In this document: piece by piece, positions 49,796-58,623 of the stretch | How the letters are laid out: each line of letters begins with the position of its first letter | Numbering within the stretch: the stretch's first letter is position 1 | Assembly: GCA_052032225.1 (NCBI GenBank) | Contig: JBPEWY010000063.1 | Span: forward strand, 7,633 to 71,632 | Reading direction: 5' to 3' | Source of the DNA: JBPEWY01 sp052032225 | GTDB lineage: Bacteria; Bacteroidota; Bacteroidia; Flavobacteriales; Flavobacteriaceae | DNA: 64,000 bases | The notes under the pieces: generated by a model | Told to the model about the DNA's origin: nothing | What the model saw: the letters and a program-made list of their open reading frames with translations, nothing else | The model's database searches: none | Program-made: the position numbers and the translations under genes

Positions 49796-51081
49796 GTATA
49801 ATTGTAAGTGTACATGCACGACAAATTTTTGATTCGAGAGGAAACCCAACGGTAGAAGTAGATGTAATTACAGAAAGCGGTGCTTTAGGAAGAGCGGCTG
49901 TTCCATCTGGGGCGTCTACCGGAGAACACGAAGCTGTAGAGCTTAGAGATGGAGGTAAAGCATACATGGGTAAAGGCGTTTTAAAAGCAGTAGAAAATGT
50001 AAACAATACAATAGCACCAGAAGTTGTTGGAGTATCTGTTTTTGAGCAGAATTTTATTGATCAATTAATGATTAATTTAGATGGTACTCCCAACAAATCA
50101 AAATTGGGGGCTAATGCAATTTTAGGTGTGTCGTTAGCTGTTGCAAAAGCTGCTGCCAACGAACTTGGTTTACCGCTTTACCGTTATGTAGGTGGTGTTA
50201 GTGGTAATACGCTCCCGGTGCCTATGATGAATATAATTAACGGTGGTTCTCACTCCGATGCTCCTATTGCATTTCAAGAGTTTATGATTATGCCGGTAAA
50301 GGCACAAAGTTTTTCTCATGCACTGCAAATGGGCTCAGAAATTTTTCATCATCTAAAAAAAGTTTTACATGATAGAGGATTAAGCACAGCTGTTGGAGAT
50401 GAGGGCGGATTTGCACCAAAATTAAACGGAACAGAAGATGCTTTAGATACCATTATAGCTTCTATAGAGAAGGCAGGATATAAGGCAGGAGACGAGGTTA
50501 TGATTGCATTAGATTGTGCATCGGCAGAATTTTATGTAGACGGAAAATATGATTATACAAAGTTTGAAGGAAGTAAAGGAGCTGTGAGAACATCCGAAGA
50601 GCAAGCACAATACTTAGCCGACTTGTGTTCTAAATATCCAATTATTTCTATAGAAGACGGTATGGATGAAAATGATTGGGAAGGTTGGAAAATGCTAACC
50701 CAAAAAGTAGGAGATAAAGTTCAGTTAGTTGGAGACGATTTATTTGTAACCAATGTAGAACGTTTATCTAAAGGAATTAAAAATGGTATTGCTAACTCTA
50801 TATTAATTAAAGTAAACCAAATTGGTACGTTAACAGAAACAATTGCAGCTGTAAACATGGCTCATAATGCGGGTTATACTTCGGTAATGTCACATCGTTC
50901 AGGAGAAACAGAAGATAATACTATTGCCGATTTAGCAGTTGCATTAAACACCGGTCAAATTAAAACTGGTTCTGCTTCAAGATCAGACCGTATGGCCAAG
51001 TATAATCAATTATTACGTATTGAAGAAGAGTTAGGAGACATTGCTTATTATCCGCAAGAAAAAGCGTTTAAAGTGAATTAA
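49792..51081 (+). CDS. eno: Enolase
   Basis: A 429-residue glycolytic enzyme interconverting 2-phosphoglycerate and phosphoenolpyruvate. Seen are HARQIFDSRGNPTVEVDV, AVPSGASTGEHEAVELRDG, VGDEGGFAP and the catalytic-site SHRSGETEDNTIADLAVAL, with the metal ligands in ALDCASAEF, SIEDGMDEND and VGDDLFVTN. The ATG overlaps the end of carA, so the pair is translationally coupled although the pathways are unrelated. Confidence 0.99.
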   Translation: MSIIVSVHARQIFDSRGNPTVEVDVITESGALGRAAVPSGASTGEHEAVELRDGGKAYMGKGVLKAVENVNNTIAPEVVGVSVFEQNFIDQLMINLDGTPNKSKLGANAILGVSLAVAKAAANELGLPLYRYVGGVSGNTLPVPMMNIINGGSHSDAPIAFQEFMIMPVKAQSFSHALQMGSEIFHHLKKVLHDRGLSTAVGDEGGFAPKLNGTEDALDTIIASIEKAGYKAGDEVMIALDCASAEFYVDGKYDYTKFEGSKGAVRTSEEQAQYLADLCSKYPIISIEDGMDENDWEGWKMLTQKVGDKVQLVGDDLFVTNVERLSKGIKNGIANSILIKVNQIGTLTETIAAVNMAHNAGYTSVMSHRSGETEDNTIADLAVALNTGQIKTGSASRSDRMAKYNQLLRIEEELGDIAYYPQEKAFKVN

Positions 51082-51104
51082 ACACATGTTTTAAAATCAT
51101 AAAT

Positions 51105-51135
51105 AAAAAAGCGGGCTGTAAAACCCGCTTTTTCT
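51105..51135 (+). terminator. Intrinsic terminator after eno
   Basis: AAAAAGCGGG (51106-51115) and CCCGCTTTTT (51124-51133) form a 10-bp stem over an 8-nt loop, continued by T-rich sequence. It ends the carA-eno transcript. Confidence 0.9.
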
Positions 51136-51192
51136 TTTTAAAATCCTCATAAAAAGAGGGTTAACTTAACCTTAAATTAACACTTTATTTTG

Positions 51193-51200
51193 TAATTTCG
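51193..51200 (+). promoter_or_regulatory. Candidate -7 element of gltA
   Basis: TAATTTCG differs from TANNTTTG at one base and lies 37 nt before the gltA ATG, after the eno terminator. A -33 element is not clear. Confidence 0.35.
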
Positions 51201-51236
51201 CAGGACTTACAAAAAACCTAAACTTCAATAATAATT

Positions 51237-52520
51237 ATGTCAGATATAGCTACTTTACACTTTAAAGATAAGTCGTACGAATTACCCGTAGTAAAGGGTA
51301 CTGAGAATGAGTATGGTATAGATATTAAAACGCTAAGAGCACAATCTGGATTAGTAACGTTAGATCCGGGGTACAAAAACACAGGATCTTGTGAGAGTGC
51401 CATTACTTACTTAGATGGTGAAAAAGGAATTTTACGTTATAGAGGATATGCTATAGAAGAACTTGCAGAAAAGGCAGACTTTTTAGAAGTAGCATATTTA
51501 TTAATTTTTGGAGAATTACCAACGCGTGAACAATTAGATAAGTTTTACGAAGATATTAAAGAGCACTCTGTAGTAGATGATGATGTTAAAAAAATATTAG
51601 ATGCATTCCCAAAAGCTGCTCACCCTATGGGTGTTTTATCATCGTTAACGAGTGCACTAACTGCATTTAATCCTTCTTCTGTTAATGTAAATTCAGAAGA
51701 AGATATGTACAAAGCAATTGTTAGAATTTTAGGGAAGCTACCTGTTTTAGTAGCATGGACTATGCGTAAAAAGCAAGGCTTACCTCTTGATTATGGCGAT
51801 AGAAATCTTGGCTATGTAGAGAACCTGCTTAAAATGATGTTTAAAAAGCCTAATCAAGAATATGAGCTAAACCCTATAGTAGTTAATGCATTAGACAAGC
51901 TTTTAATTTTACATGCAGACCATGAGCAAAACTGTTCTACATCTACTGTTAGAATAGTTGGTTCTTCTCATGCAGGACTATTTGCTTCTATTTCTGCAGG
52001 TATTTCTGCACTTTGGGGGCCACTTCACGGAGGCGCTAACCAAGCAGTACTAGAAATGTTAGAAGCTATTAAGGCAGATGGTGGTGATACCAAAAAATAC
52101 ATGGCGAAAGCCAAAGATAAAAACGATCCGTTTAGATTAATGGGATTCGGACATAGAGTTTATAAAAACTTTGATCCTCGTGCAAAAATCATAAAGAAAG
52201 CTGCAGACGAAGTATTAGGAGACTTAGGAATTGAAGATCCGATTTTAGATATTGCTAAAGGCCTTGAAAAAGAAGCGTTAGAAGACGAATACTTTGTTAA
52301 GAGAAAACTTTACCCTAATGTAGATTTTTACTCTGGTATAATTTACAGAGCAATGGGAATACCGGTAGATATGTTTACAGTAATGTTTGCTATGGGTAGA
52401 TTACCGGGTTGGATTGCACAATGGAGAGAAATGAGACTTAAAGGAGAACCAATTGGTCGTCCACGTCAAATTTATGTTGGTCCAACATCTCGTAAGTTTG
52501 TACCGCTTAACGAAAGATAA
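51237..52520 (+). CDS. gltA: Citrate synthase
   Basis: A 427-residue type II citrate synthase, the entry enzyme of the TCA cycle. Seen are TLDPGYKNTGSCESAITYLDGEKGILRYRGYAIEELAE, the catalytic-His regions LHADHEQNCSTSTVRIVGSSHAG and WGPLHGGANQAVLEML, MGFGHRVYKNFDPRAKII, and NVDFYSGIIYRAMGIPVDMFTVMFAMGRLPGWIAQW with the catalytic Asp. Full length; a terminator follows. Confidence 0.98.
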   Translation: MSDIATLHFKDKSYELPVVKGTENEYGIDIKTLRAQSGLVTLDPGYKNTGSCESAITYLDGEKGILRYRGYAIEELAEKADFLEVAYLLIFGELPTREQLDKFYEDIKEHSVVDDDVKKILDAFPKAAHPMGVLSSLTSALTAFNPSSVNVNSEEDMYKAIVRILGKLPVLVAWTMRKKQGLPLDYGDRNLGYVENLLKMMFKKPNQEYELNPIVVNALDKLLILHADHEQNCSTSTVRIVGSSHAGLFASISAGISALWGPLHGGANQAVLEMLEAIKADGGDTKKYMAKAKDKNDPFRLMGFGHRVYKNFDPRAKIIKKAADEVLGDLGIEDPILDIAKGLEKEALEDEYFVKRKLYPNVDFYSGIIYRAMGIPVDMFTVMFAMGRLPGWIAQWREMRLKGEPIGRPRQIYVGPTSRKFVPLNER

Positions 52521-52538
52521 TTTTTAATCATACACATT

Positions 52539-52588
52539 ATGCCATTTATCTAATAGTTTATACTATGAAAATAAATGGCATTTTTTTT
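52539..52588 (+). terminator. Intrinsic terminator after gltA
   Basis: ATGCCATTTAT (52539-52549) pairs with ATAAATGGCAT (52571-52581) over a 21-nt AT-rich loop, followed by T to 52588. Confidence 0.75.
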
Positions 52589-52605
52589 AAGCTAAATCTG
52601 TGATT

Positions 52606-53562
52606 ATGAAAAATATAAAACTCATAAAAAACCGTTCTGATATTGGTGCAGGTACAAGAGGTTCTGATATGGGTATAGATGCAATAGAAATTGCAGCTAT
52701 TAACCAAAACAATAATTACTTTACTCGTTTTGAATATGTTGATGTAGAAACAGAAAACGAGTCTATTTATAACAAAGTAACTAACTCATTTGCAAAAAGA
52801 ATTGAGCACGTATACAACCAATGTGAGCGTGTATGTGAGCAAGTAAAAAACACACTGACAGAGAATAAATTTCCGTTGGTTTTATCAGGAGATCACTCTT
52901 CGGCATTAGGAACTATAAGCGGAATTAAAGCAGCTTTTCCAAACAAAAGATTAGGTGTAGTTTGGATAGATGCTCATGCAGATTTACATTCTCCTTACAC
53001 TTCTCCTTCGGGGAATGTTCACGGAATGCCACTAGGTGCAGCCATTGGAGAAAATAATATAGAAAACAAAATAAATACTGTTACAGGGCAAACCACAAAA
53101 TATTGGGATGCCATAAAAAACATCGGAGTTAAAGGGCAAAAGGTAAACCCTGAAGATATAGTTTATTTTGGAGTTCGTGATACCGAAGAGCCGGAAGATA
53201 AACTCATAGAAAAATATAATATCAGAAATTATAAAGTAGAAGAGGTTAGATACAGAGGTTTAGATGTGTGTGTAGCAGAAGCCATAGAGCAACTATCTAA
53301 GTGTGACATGATTTATGTCTCGTTTGATGTAGATAGTATGGATTGCGATTTAATATCGTATGGTACAGGAACACCTGTCCCAAAGGGGTTTGATCAGTAT
53401 GAAGTAATGAATATAATCAACCAAATAATAGCTACAAAAAAAGTAGTTTGCTTTGAAGTAGTTGAAGTAAACCCATTATTAGATCTTAAAGGAAATAAAA
53501 TGGCAGAAACCGCTTTCGAAGTGTTAGATTCTGCAACCAAAACTATTTTAAAAAACATATAA
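52606..53562 (+). CDS. Arginase family protein
   Basis: A 318-residue ureohydrolase, most likely arginase (arginine to ornithine and urea). The binuclear manganese ligands are visible: SGDHSSALGTISG, VVWIDAHADLHSP and VSFDVDSMDCD, followed by GTGTPVPKG and EVVEVNPLLD. Other ureohydrolases (agmatinase, formiminoglutamase) share the motifs, but the linkage to ctlX supports arginine metabolism. The ATG at 52606 is preferred to a GTG two codons upstream. ctlX follows after 3 nt. Confidence 0.88.
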   Translation: MKNIKLIKNRSDIGAGTRGSDMGIDAIEIAAINQNNNYFTRFEYVDVETENESIYNKVTNSFAKRIEHVYNQCERVCEQVKNTLTENKFPLVLSGDHSSALGTISGIKAAFPNKRLGVVWIDAHADLHSPYTSPSGNVHGMPLGAAIGENNIENKINTVTGQTTKYWDAIKNIGVKGQKVNPEDIVYFGVRDTEEPEDKLIEKYNIRNYKVEEVRYRGLDVCVAEAIEQLSKCDMIYVSFDVDSMDCDLISYGTGTPVPKGFDQYEVMNIINQIIATKKVVCFEVVEVNPLLDLKGNKMAETAFEVLDSATKTILKNI

Positions 53563-53565
53563 TAT

Positions 53566-54510
53566 ATGCAACAAAGCACCAATACTATTGTAATGGTAAG
53601 GCCTGCCACCTTTAGAGCAAACGAGCAAACAGCTGCAAATAATTTTTATCAAAAAAAAGTTGCAAATACTTTGCCTAAAGCGCTACTCAAACAGGCTCAA
53701 AAGGAGTTTGATGATTTTGTAAAAAATCTTACTCAAGTAGGTGTGCAAGTAATTGTGGTGCCGGGGGCTACCGATGTTGATACTCCAGACGCTCATTTTC
53801 CTAACAATTGGATATCTTTTCATGAAGATGGTACAGTTGCATTATACCCAATGTTTGCCCCTAATAGAAGATTAGAACGCAACGAAAAAGTTTTAGAAGA
53901 AGTAGAAAATCATGGCTTTAAAATTAACAACATTGTAGACTATACCGAAGCAGAAAAAGATAATGTGTTTTTAGAAGGAACAGGGAGCATGGTTTTAGAC
54001 CGAGTACATAAAAAAGCATATTGTGCATTATCTGAGCGTGCAGACGAAGATTTATTTATAGAGTTTTGTGAAGATTTTGAATATACACCGGTTATTTTTA
54101 AAGCAAACCAGACTGTAAACGGCAAAAGATTACCTATTTATCATACAAATGTTATGATGGCAGTTGCCGATAAGTTTGCAATAGTATGTTTAGATAGTAT
54201 AGACGATAAAAAAGAGCGTAAAAATTTAATTAAACATCTAAACCAAGACGGGAAAGAAATAATACCAATCACAGAAAGCCAAACTGCTAATTTTGCCGGA
54301 AACATGCTTCAGGTTTTAGGAGCAGAAAACAAATCGTATTTAGTAATGAGCACCTCGGCATTTAATAGTTTAACAACTAATCAGAAAAAAAGTATAGAAA
54401 AATACAGTACAATTATTCATTCAGATTTAGCTACCATAGAGGCATGTGGCGGAGGTAGTGCCAGATGTATGATGGCCGAAGTGTTTTTACCTAAAGGAGA
54501 ATCCAATTAA
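53566..54510 (+). CDS. ctlX: Citrulline/arginine-modifying hydrolase of the CtlX type
   Basis: A 314-residue member of the guanidino-group-modifying (amidinotransferase/arginine deiminase) fold, matching proteins named citrulline utilization hydrolase CtlX. Seen are VMVRPATFRANEQTAANNFYQ, PDAHFPNNWISFHEDGTVALYPMFAPNRR, FLEGTGSMVLDR (catalytic Glu region), LPIYHTNVMM (catalytic His) and ACGGGSARCMMAEVFLP (catalytic Cys). Adjacent to arginase with a 3-nt gap, it probably forms an arginine/citrulline breakdown pair. The exact substrate cannot be read from sequence. Confidence 0.85.
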   Translation: MQQSTNTIVMVRPATFRANEQTAANNFYQKKVANTLPKALLKQAQKEFDDFVKNLTQVGVQVIVVPGATDVDTPDAHFPNNWISFHEDGTVALYPMFAPNRRLERNEKVLEEVENHGFKINNIVDYTEAEKDNVFLEGTGSMVLDRVHKKAYCALSERADEDLFIEFCEDFEYTPVIFKANQTVNGKRLPIYHTNVMMAVADKFAIVCLDSIDDKKERKNLIKHLNQDGKEIIPITESQTANFAGNMLQVLGAENKSYLVMSTSAFNSLTTNQKKSIEKYSTIIHSDLATIEACGGGSARCMMAEVFLPKGESN

Positions 54511-54568
54511 CCAATTTGCTGTTTTAAGTTTTTTATTATATTTATTTGATAATCAAAGTACTTAAACG

Positions 54569-54778
54569 ATGAATAAAACGGCAAAAACTATTCTATTACT
54601 AGTTGGAATTTTATTAATAGCTTACGGTATTTACAAAATAGTTACTCCCGATGTACAAGGCGAAGTTCTTGGAATGGAATTTTCTGCCAATGATAATGAA
54701 ATAAGTACAGAGTCTATTGTATTAATTGCTTTAGGAATATTGGCATTGCTAGCGCCACGCTTTATTAAAAGCAAATAA
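54569..54778 (+). CDS. Small two-helix membrane protein
   Basis: A 69-residue protein with two hydrophobic segments (ILLLVGILLIAYGIYKIV and IVLIALGILALLAPRF) joined by an acidic loop (GMEFSANDNEISTES). It resembles DUF3185-like small membrane proteins in layout but I cannot assign a family. It stands 58 nt after ctlX, preceded by the short palindrome TTTGAT-A-ATCAAA at 54545-54557. Confidence 0.6.
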   Translation: MNKTAKTILLLVGILLIAYGIYKIVTPDVQGEVLGMEFSANDNEISTESIVLIALGILALLAPRFIKSK

Positions 54779-54795
54779 TTTTATCATCTTTTAGT

Positions 54796-54829
54796 TGCCG
54801 TTAACTTTTTAAAAAAGCTGTTAACGGCA
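54796..54829. terminator. Hairpin between convergent genes, probable terminator
   Basis: TGCCGTTAAC (54796-54805) pairs with GTTAACGGCA (54820-54829); the loop contains T5 and A6 runs that extend the stem. It lies between the small membrane gene and the convergent marC. The trailing T run is weak on both strands. Confidence 0.55.
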
Positions 54830-54938
54830 CTTTAATTAATACAGTTGCAGTAATTCTTAATAGAACAGAAAAGTTATTAAAGGTTAATACAGTTTTTGTT
54901 TTTACACATCTTACTTCTTAAAGAAATTCTAAAAATGG

Positions 54939-55559
54939 TTATACTTTTAAAAGTACCATTAAAGCACCACTTATGTGTTCAATTCCGATTGCTATAACTA
55001 TAAAACCTATAATTCGTGATACTGCATTAATACCAGACGCCCCTAGTCCTTTTACAATGTAATGAGCAGTACGCAATACAAAATATGTTGCAATACATGT
55101 ACAAAGTATTGCTAAAACTATGGTAGTAATTTGCCAAGTTGTTTGATAAGATTCATAATAACCAATTAAAAGTGATATAGAGCCTGGTCCTGCAAGCATT
55201 GGTATAGCTAAAGGTGTTAAAGAAATATCACTTCTATGAAAAGCGTCATCCTTAACACGCTTATCCATTCCTTTATGTTTAGAAAAACTTCCTGTTAAAA
55301 GAGCAAAGCCGGACGAAGTTATAATTAAACCACCGGCTATACGAAGTGAAGGTAGACTTATGCCAAAAAATTGCAACAAATAAATTCCTAAAAAGAATGC
55401 TATTAGTAAAATTATTAAAACGTTTATAGCTGTAAACAAAGCTGTTTTAGCTCTAACAGTAACACTATCATCTTTTGTTAAACCAACAAATATTGGAACT
55501 GTTCCGAGCGGATTCATTACTGAAAATAATGCTGCAAAAATGTAAATGAATAATTCCAT
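54939..55559 (-). CDS. MarC family inner-membrane protein
   Basis: A 206-residue protein with about six membrane segments. Seen are FAALFSVMNPLGTVPIFVGLTKDD, PSLRIAGGLIITSSGFALLTG, and TPLAIPMLAGPGSISLLIGYYE, all typical of the MarC/UPF0056 family, which has the fold of small-molecule transporters but no established substrate. Divergent from argS. Confidence 0.88.
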   Translation of the reverse strand: MELFIYIFAALFSVMNPLGTVPIFVGLTKDDSVTVRAKTALFTAINVLIILLIAFFLGIYLLQFFGISLPSLRIAGGLIITSSGFALLTGSFSKHKGMDKRVKDDAFHRSDISLTPLAIPMLAGPGSISLLIGYYESYQTTWQITTIVLAILCTCIATYFVLRTAHYIVKGLGASGINAVSRIIGFIVIAIGIEHISGALMVLLKV

Positions 55560-55726
55560 TGTTTTTTATGCAAAATTGAAATTTGTTCCCTCTACAAAGC
55601 TTATGAATTTGTTAAATTTAAATTACATTATTGTTGTGCATATATTTATTTTAAAGACAACTCATAATGTGCTTTTATTAATAAATAAATGTGGAGTTTA
55701 TAAAAGAATTCTTAAGTAGTAATAAT

Positions 55727-55734
55727 TATCTTTG
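55727..55734 (+). promoter_or_regulatory. Candidate -7 element of argS
   Basis: TATCTTTG matches TANNTTTG exactly and lies 21 nt before the ATG at 55756. It includes the in-frame TTG at 55732, which is therefore unlikely to be a start codon. No good -33 element is seen. Confidence 0.5.
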
Positions 55735-55755
55735 CACCTTAAAATTAAAGGGAGT

Positions 55756-57537
55756 ATGAGTATTCAAGAAGTTTTAAGCAATAGCGTTAAGAAAGCTGTT
55801 AAAACCATTTTTAATGCCGAATTAAACGAAGTAGAGTTTCAGGCTACCCGAAAAGATTTTGAGGGAGATATTACTGTTGTTGTTTTTCCTATGTTAAGGG
55901 TTGTAAAAGGCAACCCACAACAAATAGGAGAAGCTATCGGTAATTATTTGGTAGAAAATGTAGCTGAGGTTAGCAAATTTAATGTGGTTAAAGGGTTTTT
56001 AAATTTGGTGATTGCAGATGCTTATTACACTAACTTCTTTAATACTATAAAAGACGAAGATGATTATGGTTTTGTAAAGAATACCACTACTAGCGAAGCC
56101 ATTATGGTAGAATATTCATCTCCTAACACAAACAAACCACTCCACTTAGGTCATATCAGAAATAACTTGTTAGGATATTCTGTTGCCGAAATTTTAAAAG
56201 CAGTCGGTAAAAAAGTTTACAAAACTCAAATTATTAACGATAGGGGTATACATATATGCAAATCTATGCTTGCTTGGCAAAAGTTTGGCAACGGAGAAAC
56301 CCCCGAGAGTACCGGCCTTAAAGGCGATAAATTGGTTGGTAACTATTACGTAGCTTTTGATAAAGCTTATAAAGAACAAGTTAATGAACTAATAGCAAAA
56401 GGTAAAAGCAAAGAAGAAGCAGAAAAGCAGGCTCCTATTTTACTTGAAGCCCAAGAAATGCTTAGAAAATGGGAGGCCGGAGATAAAGAAGTTGTTGCCC
56501 TTTGGGAGAAAATGAATGGCTGGGTTTACGATGGTTTTAATGAAACCTATAAAAATTTAGGTGTTGATTTTGATACACTTTATTACGAAAGTGATACCTA
56601 CTTGCTTGGCAAAAACGTAGTAAAAGAAGGATTAGAAAAAGGTGTTTTTTACAAAAAAGAAGACGGCAGTGTATGGATTGATTTAACCGATGAAGGATTA
56701 GACGAGAAATTGGTGTTAAGATCTGATGGAACTGCTGTTTACATGACGCAAGATATTGGTACCGCTATACAAAGAGTTAAAGATTATCCGGATATTACCG
56801 GGATGGTTTATACGGTAGGAAATGAGCAAGACTACCATTTTAAAGTACTGTTTTTAATTCTAAAAAGATTAGGATTTGCGTGGGCAGAAAATCTGTATCA
56901 TTTAAGCTATGGTATGGTTGATTTACCCACCGGGAAAATGAAAAGTAGAGAGGGAACAGTAGTTGATGCCGATGATTTAATTGAAGATATGGCTACTACT
57001 GCCGAAGAAATCTCTAAAGAGCTTGGAAAGTTAGATGGTTATTCTGAGCAAGAAAAAAAAGAACTTTATAAAACTATAGGTTTAGGAGCATTAAAATATT
57101 TTATATTAAAAGTAGATCCTAGAAAAAGAATTTTATTTAACCCACAAGAGTCTGTAGATTTTCAAGGGAATACCGGTCCCTTTATTCAATATACATACGC
57201 CAGAATTCAGAGTATTCTTCGTAAAGCAGATAATGATTATTTAGATGCTACAGTTACTAACGTAACATTGCACGAGAAAGAAAAAGAATTATTAAAAATT
57301 ATACAACAATTTCCTGAAGCTGTAAAACAAGCAGCTGCTAATTACAGCCCTGCAATTATTGCTAATTATGTATACGATCTAGTTAAAGAGTTTAACTCTT
57401 TTTACCAAAACGTACCTATTTTAGGAGCAGAAGATGAGCAAGAAAAAGTATTTAGAGTACAATTATCTAAAAAAGTAGGTGTAATTATAAAGCAAGGGTT
57501 TAAACTCTTAGGAATTGGAGTTCCTGAAAGAATGTAG
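55756..57537 (+). CDS. argS: Arginyl-tRNA synthetase
   Basis: A 593-residue class I synthetase charging tRNA-Arg. Seen are the N-terminal tRNA-recognition domain (about residues 1-110), EYSSPNTNKPLHLGHIRNNLLGYSVAEIL with the HIGH-type HLGH, GKMKSREGTVVDADDLI (KMSKS-type loop) and a C-terminal helical domain ending QGFKLLGIGVPERM. The start at 55756 places the -7 element upstream. Confidence 0.98.
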   Translation: MSIQEVLSNSVKKAVKTIFNAELNEVEFQATRKDFEGDITVVVFPMLRVVKGNPQQIGEAIGNYLVENVAEVSKFNVVKGFLNLVIADAYYTNFFNTIKDEDDYGFVKNTTTSEAIMVEYSSPNTNKPLHLGHIRNNLLGYSVAEILKAVGKKVYKTQIINDRGIHICKSMLAWQKFGNGETPESTGLKGDKLVGNYYVAFDKAYKEQVNELIAKGKSKEEAEKQAPILLEAQEMLRKWEAGDKEVVALWEKMNGWVYDGFNETYKNLGVDFDTLYYESDTYLLGKNVVKEGLEKGVFYKKEDGSVWIDLTDEGLDEKLVLRSDGTAVYMTQDIGTAIQRVKDYPDITGMVYTVGNEQDYHFKVLFLILKRLGFAWAENLYHLSYGMVDLPTGKMKSREGTVVDADDLIEDMATTAEEISKELGKLDGYSEQEKKELYKTIGLGALKYFILKVDPRKRILFNPQESVDFQGNTGPFIQYTYARIQSILRKADNDYLDATVTNVTLHEKEKELLKIIQQFPEAVKQAAANYSPAIIANYVYDLVKEFNSFYQNVPILGAEDEQEKVFRVQLSKKVGVIIKQGFKLLGIGVPERM

Positions 57538-57574
57538 GTTTTAGAAAATAAATTTACCTAATCAAATTATAAGG

Positions 57575-57612
57575 AAAGCAGAAACTTTTAAATGCTTAAA
57601 AGTTTCTGCTTT
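57575..57612. terminator. Bidirectional terminator between argS and the DUF6607 gene
   Basis: A 17-bp perfect stem, 57575-57591 with 57596-57612, closed by ATGC; the core is GCAGAAACTTTTAA and its complement. The stem starts with AAA and ends with TTT, giving T-rich tails in both directions between two convergent genes. Confidence 0.8.
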
Positions 57613-57617
57613 TATGT

Positions 57618-58514
57618 TTATTTAATAAAGTTATTAATAACCTCTTCTATTTGTTCTTTACTAGATTGCGGAGGCATTTTAAATAAATGAGAAAAAAGTG
57701 GTTTTTTATCTACAGTTGGTTTTAATTGCAGATCTTGATTTTCATTGTAAACTTCACTCCATTTGTTTCTTACTTTAGCCCAAAAATCTTTATTTTCTTT
57801 CCACCAATTTTGAGCTGCTTTACATTTAGAGTCATCTACTTTAGTGTATATATCTAACCCTTTTTCTTGAGCTAGTAAAAAGTCATTACCATTCTCATCA
57901 CGAACTAACTTATCATTATCTTGTTCATGAAGCCAACCGTATGAGGTAATTTCGTGAGTATTGGTTCTTCTCAGCACATTATAATCATTTCGTTTGGTGT
58001 ATTCTCTTCTGGGTAGGGGAGCATCAGTAGTATTTTTCCAATAGTGCTTACCGTCTACATGTACCCAAGTAGCTGTACCTTCATACCTTGGGCTATCATC
58101 TACCTGATATACCTTTTGTGTCCATTGTCCTTTTACTTCATCTTTAGAAAGCTCTTTAAACTTCCAGGTTTTATCTTTATAAAATTCATATAACTTAGTG
58201 TTTTCGTAAAGCCAATCTTGTCTCCAATGTTTTACAATCATTGTATCATTTACAATAAGTAAATGCTGCATTACTATTTTATCTGGTGTGTCTTCTACCA
58301 GTTCTACCCACTCTAATCCGTATGCGTGTTTTGTAGCCGATGGGGTATAGGAACTATCTTTAGAATAATTAAAAGTTTCGGCAAAATTAAATTTCACCTC
58401 GTAACACCCACACATACTTTTAATAGCGTTAATGTCTTGCTGTTTTTTGTTTTGTCCGTAAGTGCTTAATGCTAATAAGCTGATTAACAATGATTTTGCA
58501 ATGGTTTGTTTCAT
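57618..58514 (-). CDS. DUF6607 family secreted protein
   Basis: A 298-residue protein with a signal peptide ending STYGQ. Seen are SMCGCYEVKFNFAETFNY near residue 33, ATKHAYGLEWVELVEDTPDKIVMQHLLIV, WRQDWLYENTKLYEFYKDKTWKF and TNTHEITSYGWLHEQDNDKLVRDENG, matching DUF6607. The family has no established activity. Here it is divergent from a TonB-dependent receptor-HmuY operon and shares with it a 108-nt control region bearing two operator-like dyads, so a role in haem or iron acquisition is inferred. Confidence 0.8.
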   Translation of the reverse strand: MKQTIAKSLLISLLALSTYGQNKKQQDINAIKSMCGCYEVKFNFAETFNYSKDSSYTPSATKHAYGLEWVELVEDTPDKIVMQHLLIVNDTMIVKHWRQDWLYENTKLYEFYKDKTWKFKELSKDEVKGQWTQKVYQVDDSPRYEGTATWVHVDGKHYWKNTTDAPLPRREYTKRNDYNVLRRTNTHEITSYGWLHEQDNDKLVRDENGNDFLLAQEKGLDIYTKVDDSKCKAAQNWWKENKDFWAKVRNKWSEVYNENQDLQLKPTVDKKPLFSHLFKMPPQSSKEQIEEVINNFIK

Positions 58515-58545
58515 CTTGATATGATTTTATTGATATTTTCGGCGT

Positions 58546-58577
58546 CAAAAATATTAAATTTATTTAGATTGAATAAA
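58546..58577 (-). promoter_or_regulatory. Candidate promoter of the DUF6607 gene
   Basis: On the minus strand TTTA (58577-58574), a 20-nt spacer and TATTTTTG (58553-58546), an exact match to TANNTTTG. The operator-like dyad at 58560-58582 covers its -33 element and most of the spacer. Confidence 0.5.
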
Positions 58578-58582
58578 AATAA
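58560..58582. promoter_or_regulatory. Operator-like dyad 1 of the haem-uptake locus
   Basis: TTATTTAGATT-G-AATAAAAATAA: 11-bp arms around one base, complementary at 9 of 11 positions. It overlaps the -33 elements of both divergent promoters. Its left arm is nearly the same as that of dyad 2. A Fur-family repressor is the natural candidate, by inference from the genes controlled. Confidence 0.6.
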
Positions 58583-58594
58583 TTAATAGATTTG
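58563..58594 (+). promoter_or_regulatory. Candidate promoter of the receptor-hmuY-doxX operon
   Basis: TTTA at 58563-58566, a 20-nt spacer and TAGATTTG at 58587-58594 (exact -7 consensus). It lies between, and partly under, the two dyads at 58560-58582 and 58601-58623. The leader would be about 24 nt. Confidence 0.6.
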
Positions 58595-58600
58595 CCGAAA

Positions 58601-58623
58601 TTATTTAGAATAATTCTTAATAA
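58601..58623. promoter_or_regulatory. Operator-like dyad 2 of the haem-uptake locus
   Basis: TTATTTAGAAT-A-ATTCTTAATAA: 11-bp arms around one base, complementary at 10 of 11 positions. It covers the region after the transcription start and its last base is the A of the receptor's ATG. The centres of the two dyads are 41 bp apart, about four helical turns. Confidence 0.6.

Noticed and set aside
55732..55755. TTG start extending ArgS by 8 residues
   Set aside because: The codon is part of an exact TANNTTTG -7 element, so it should not be transcribed.
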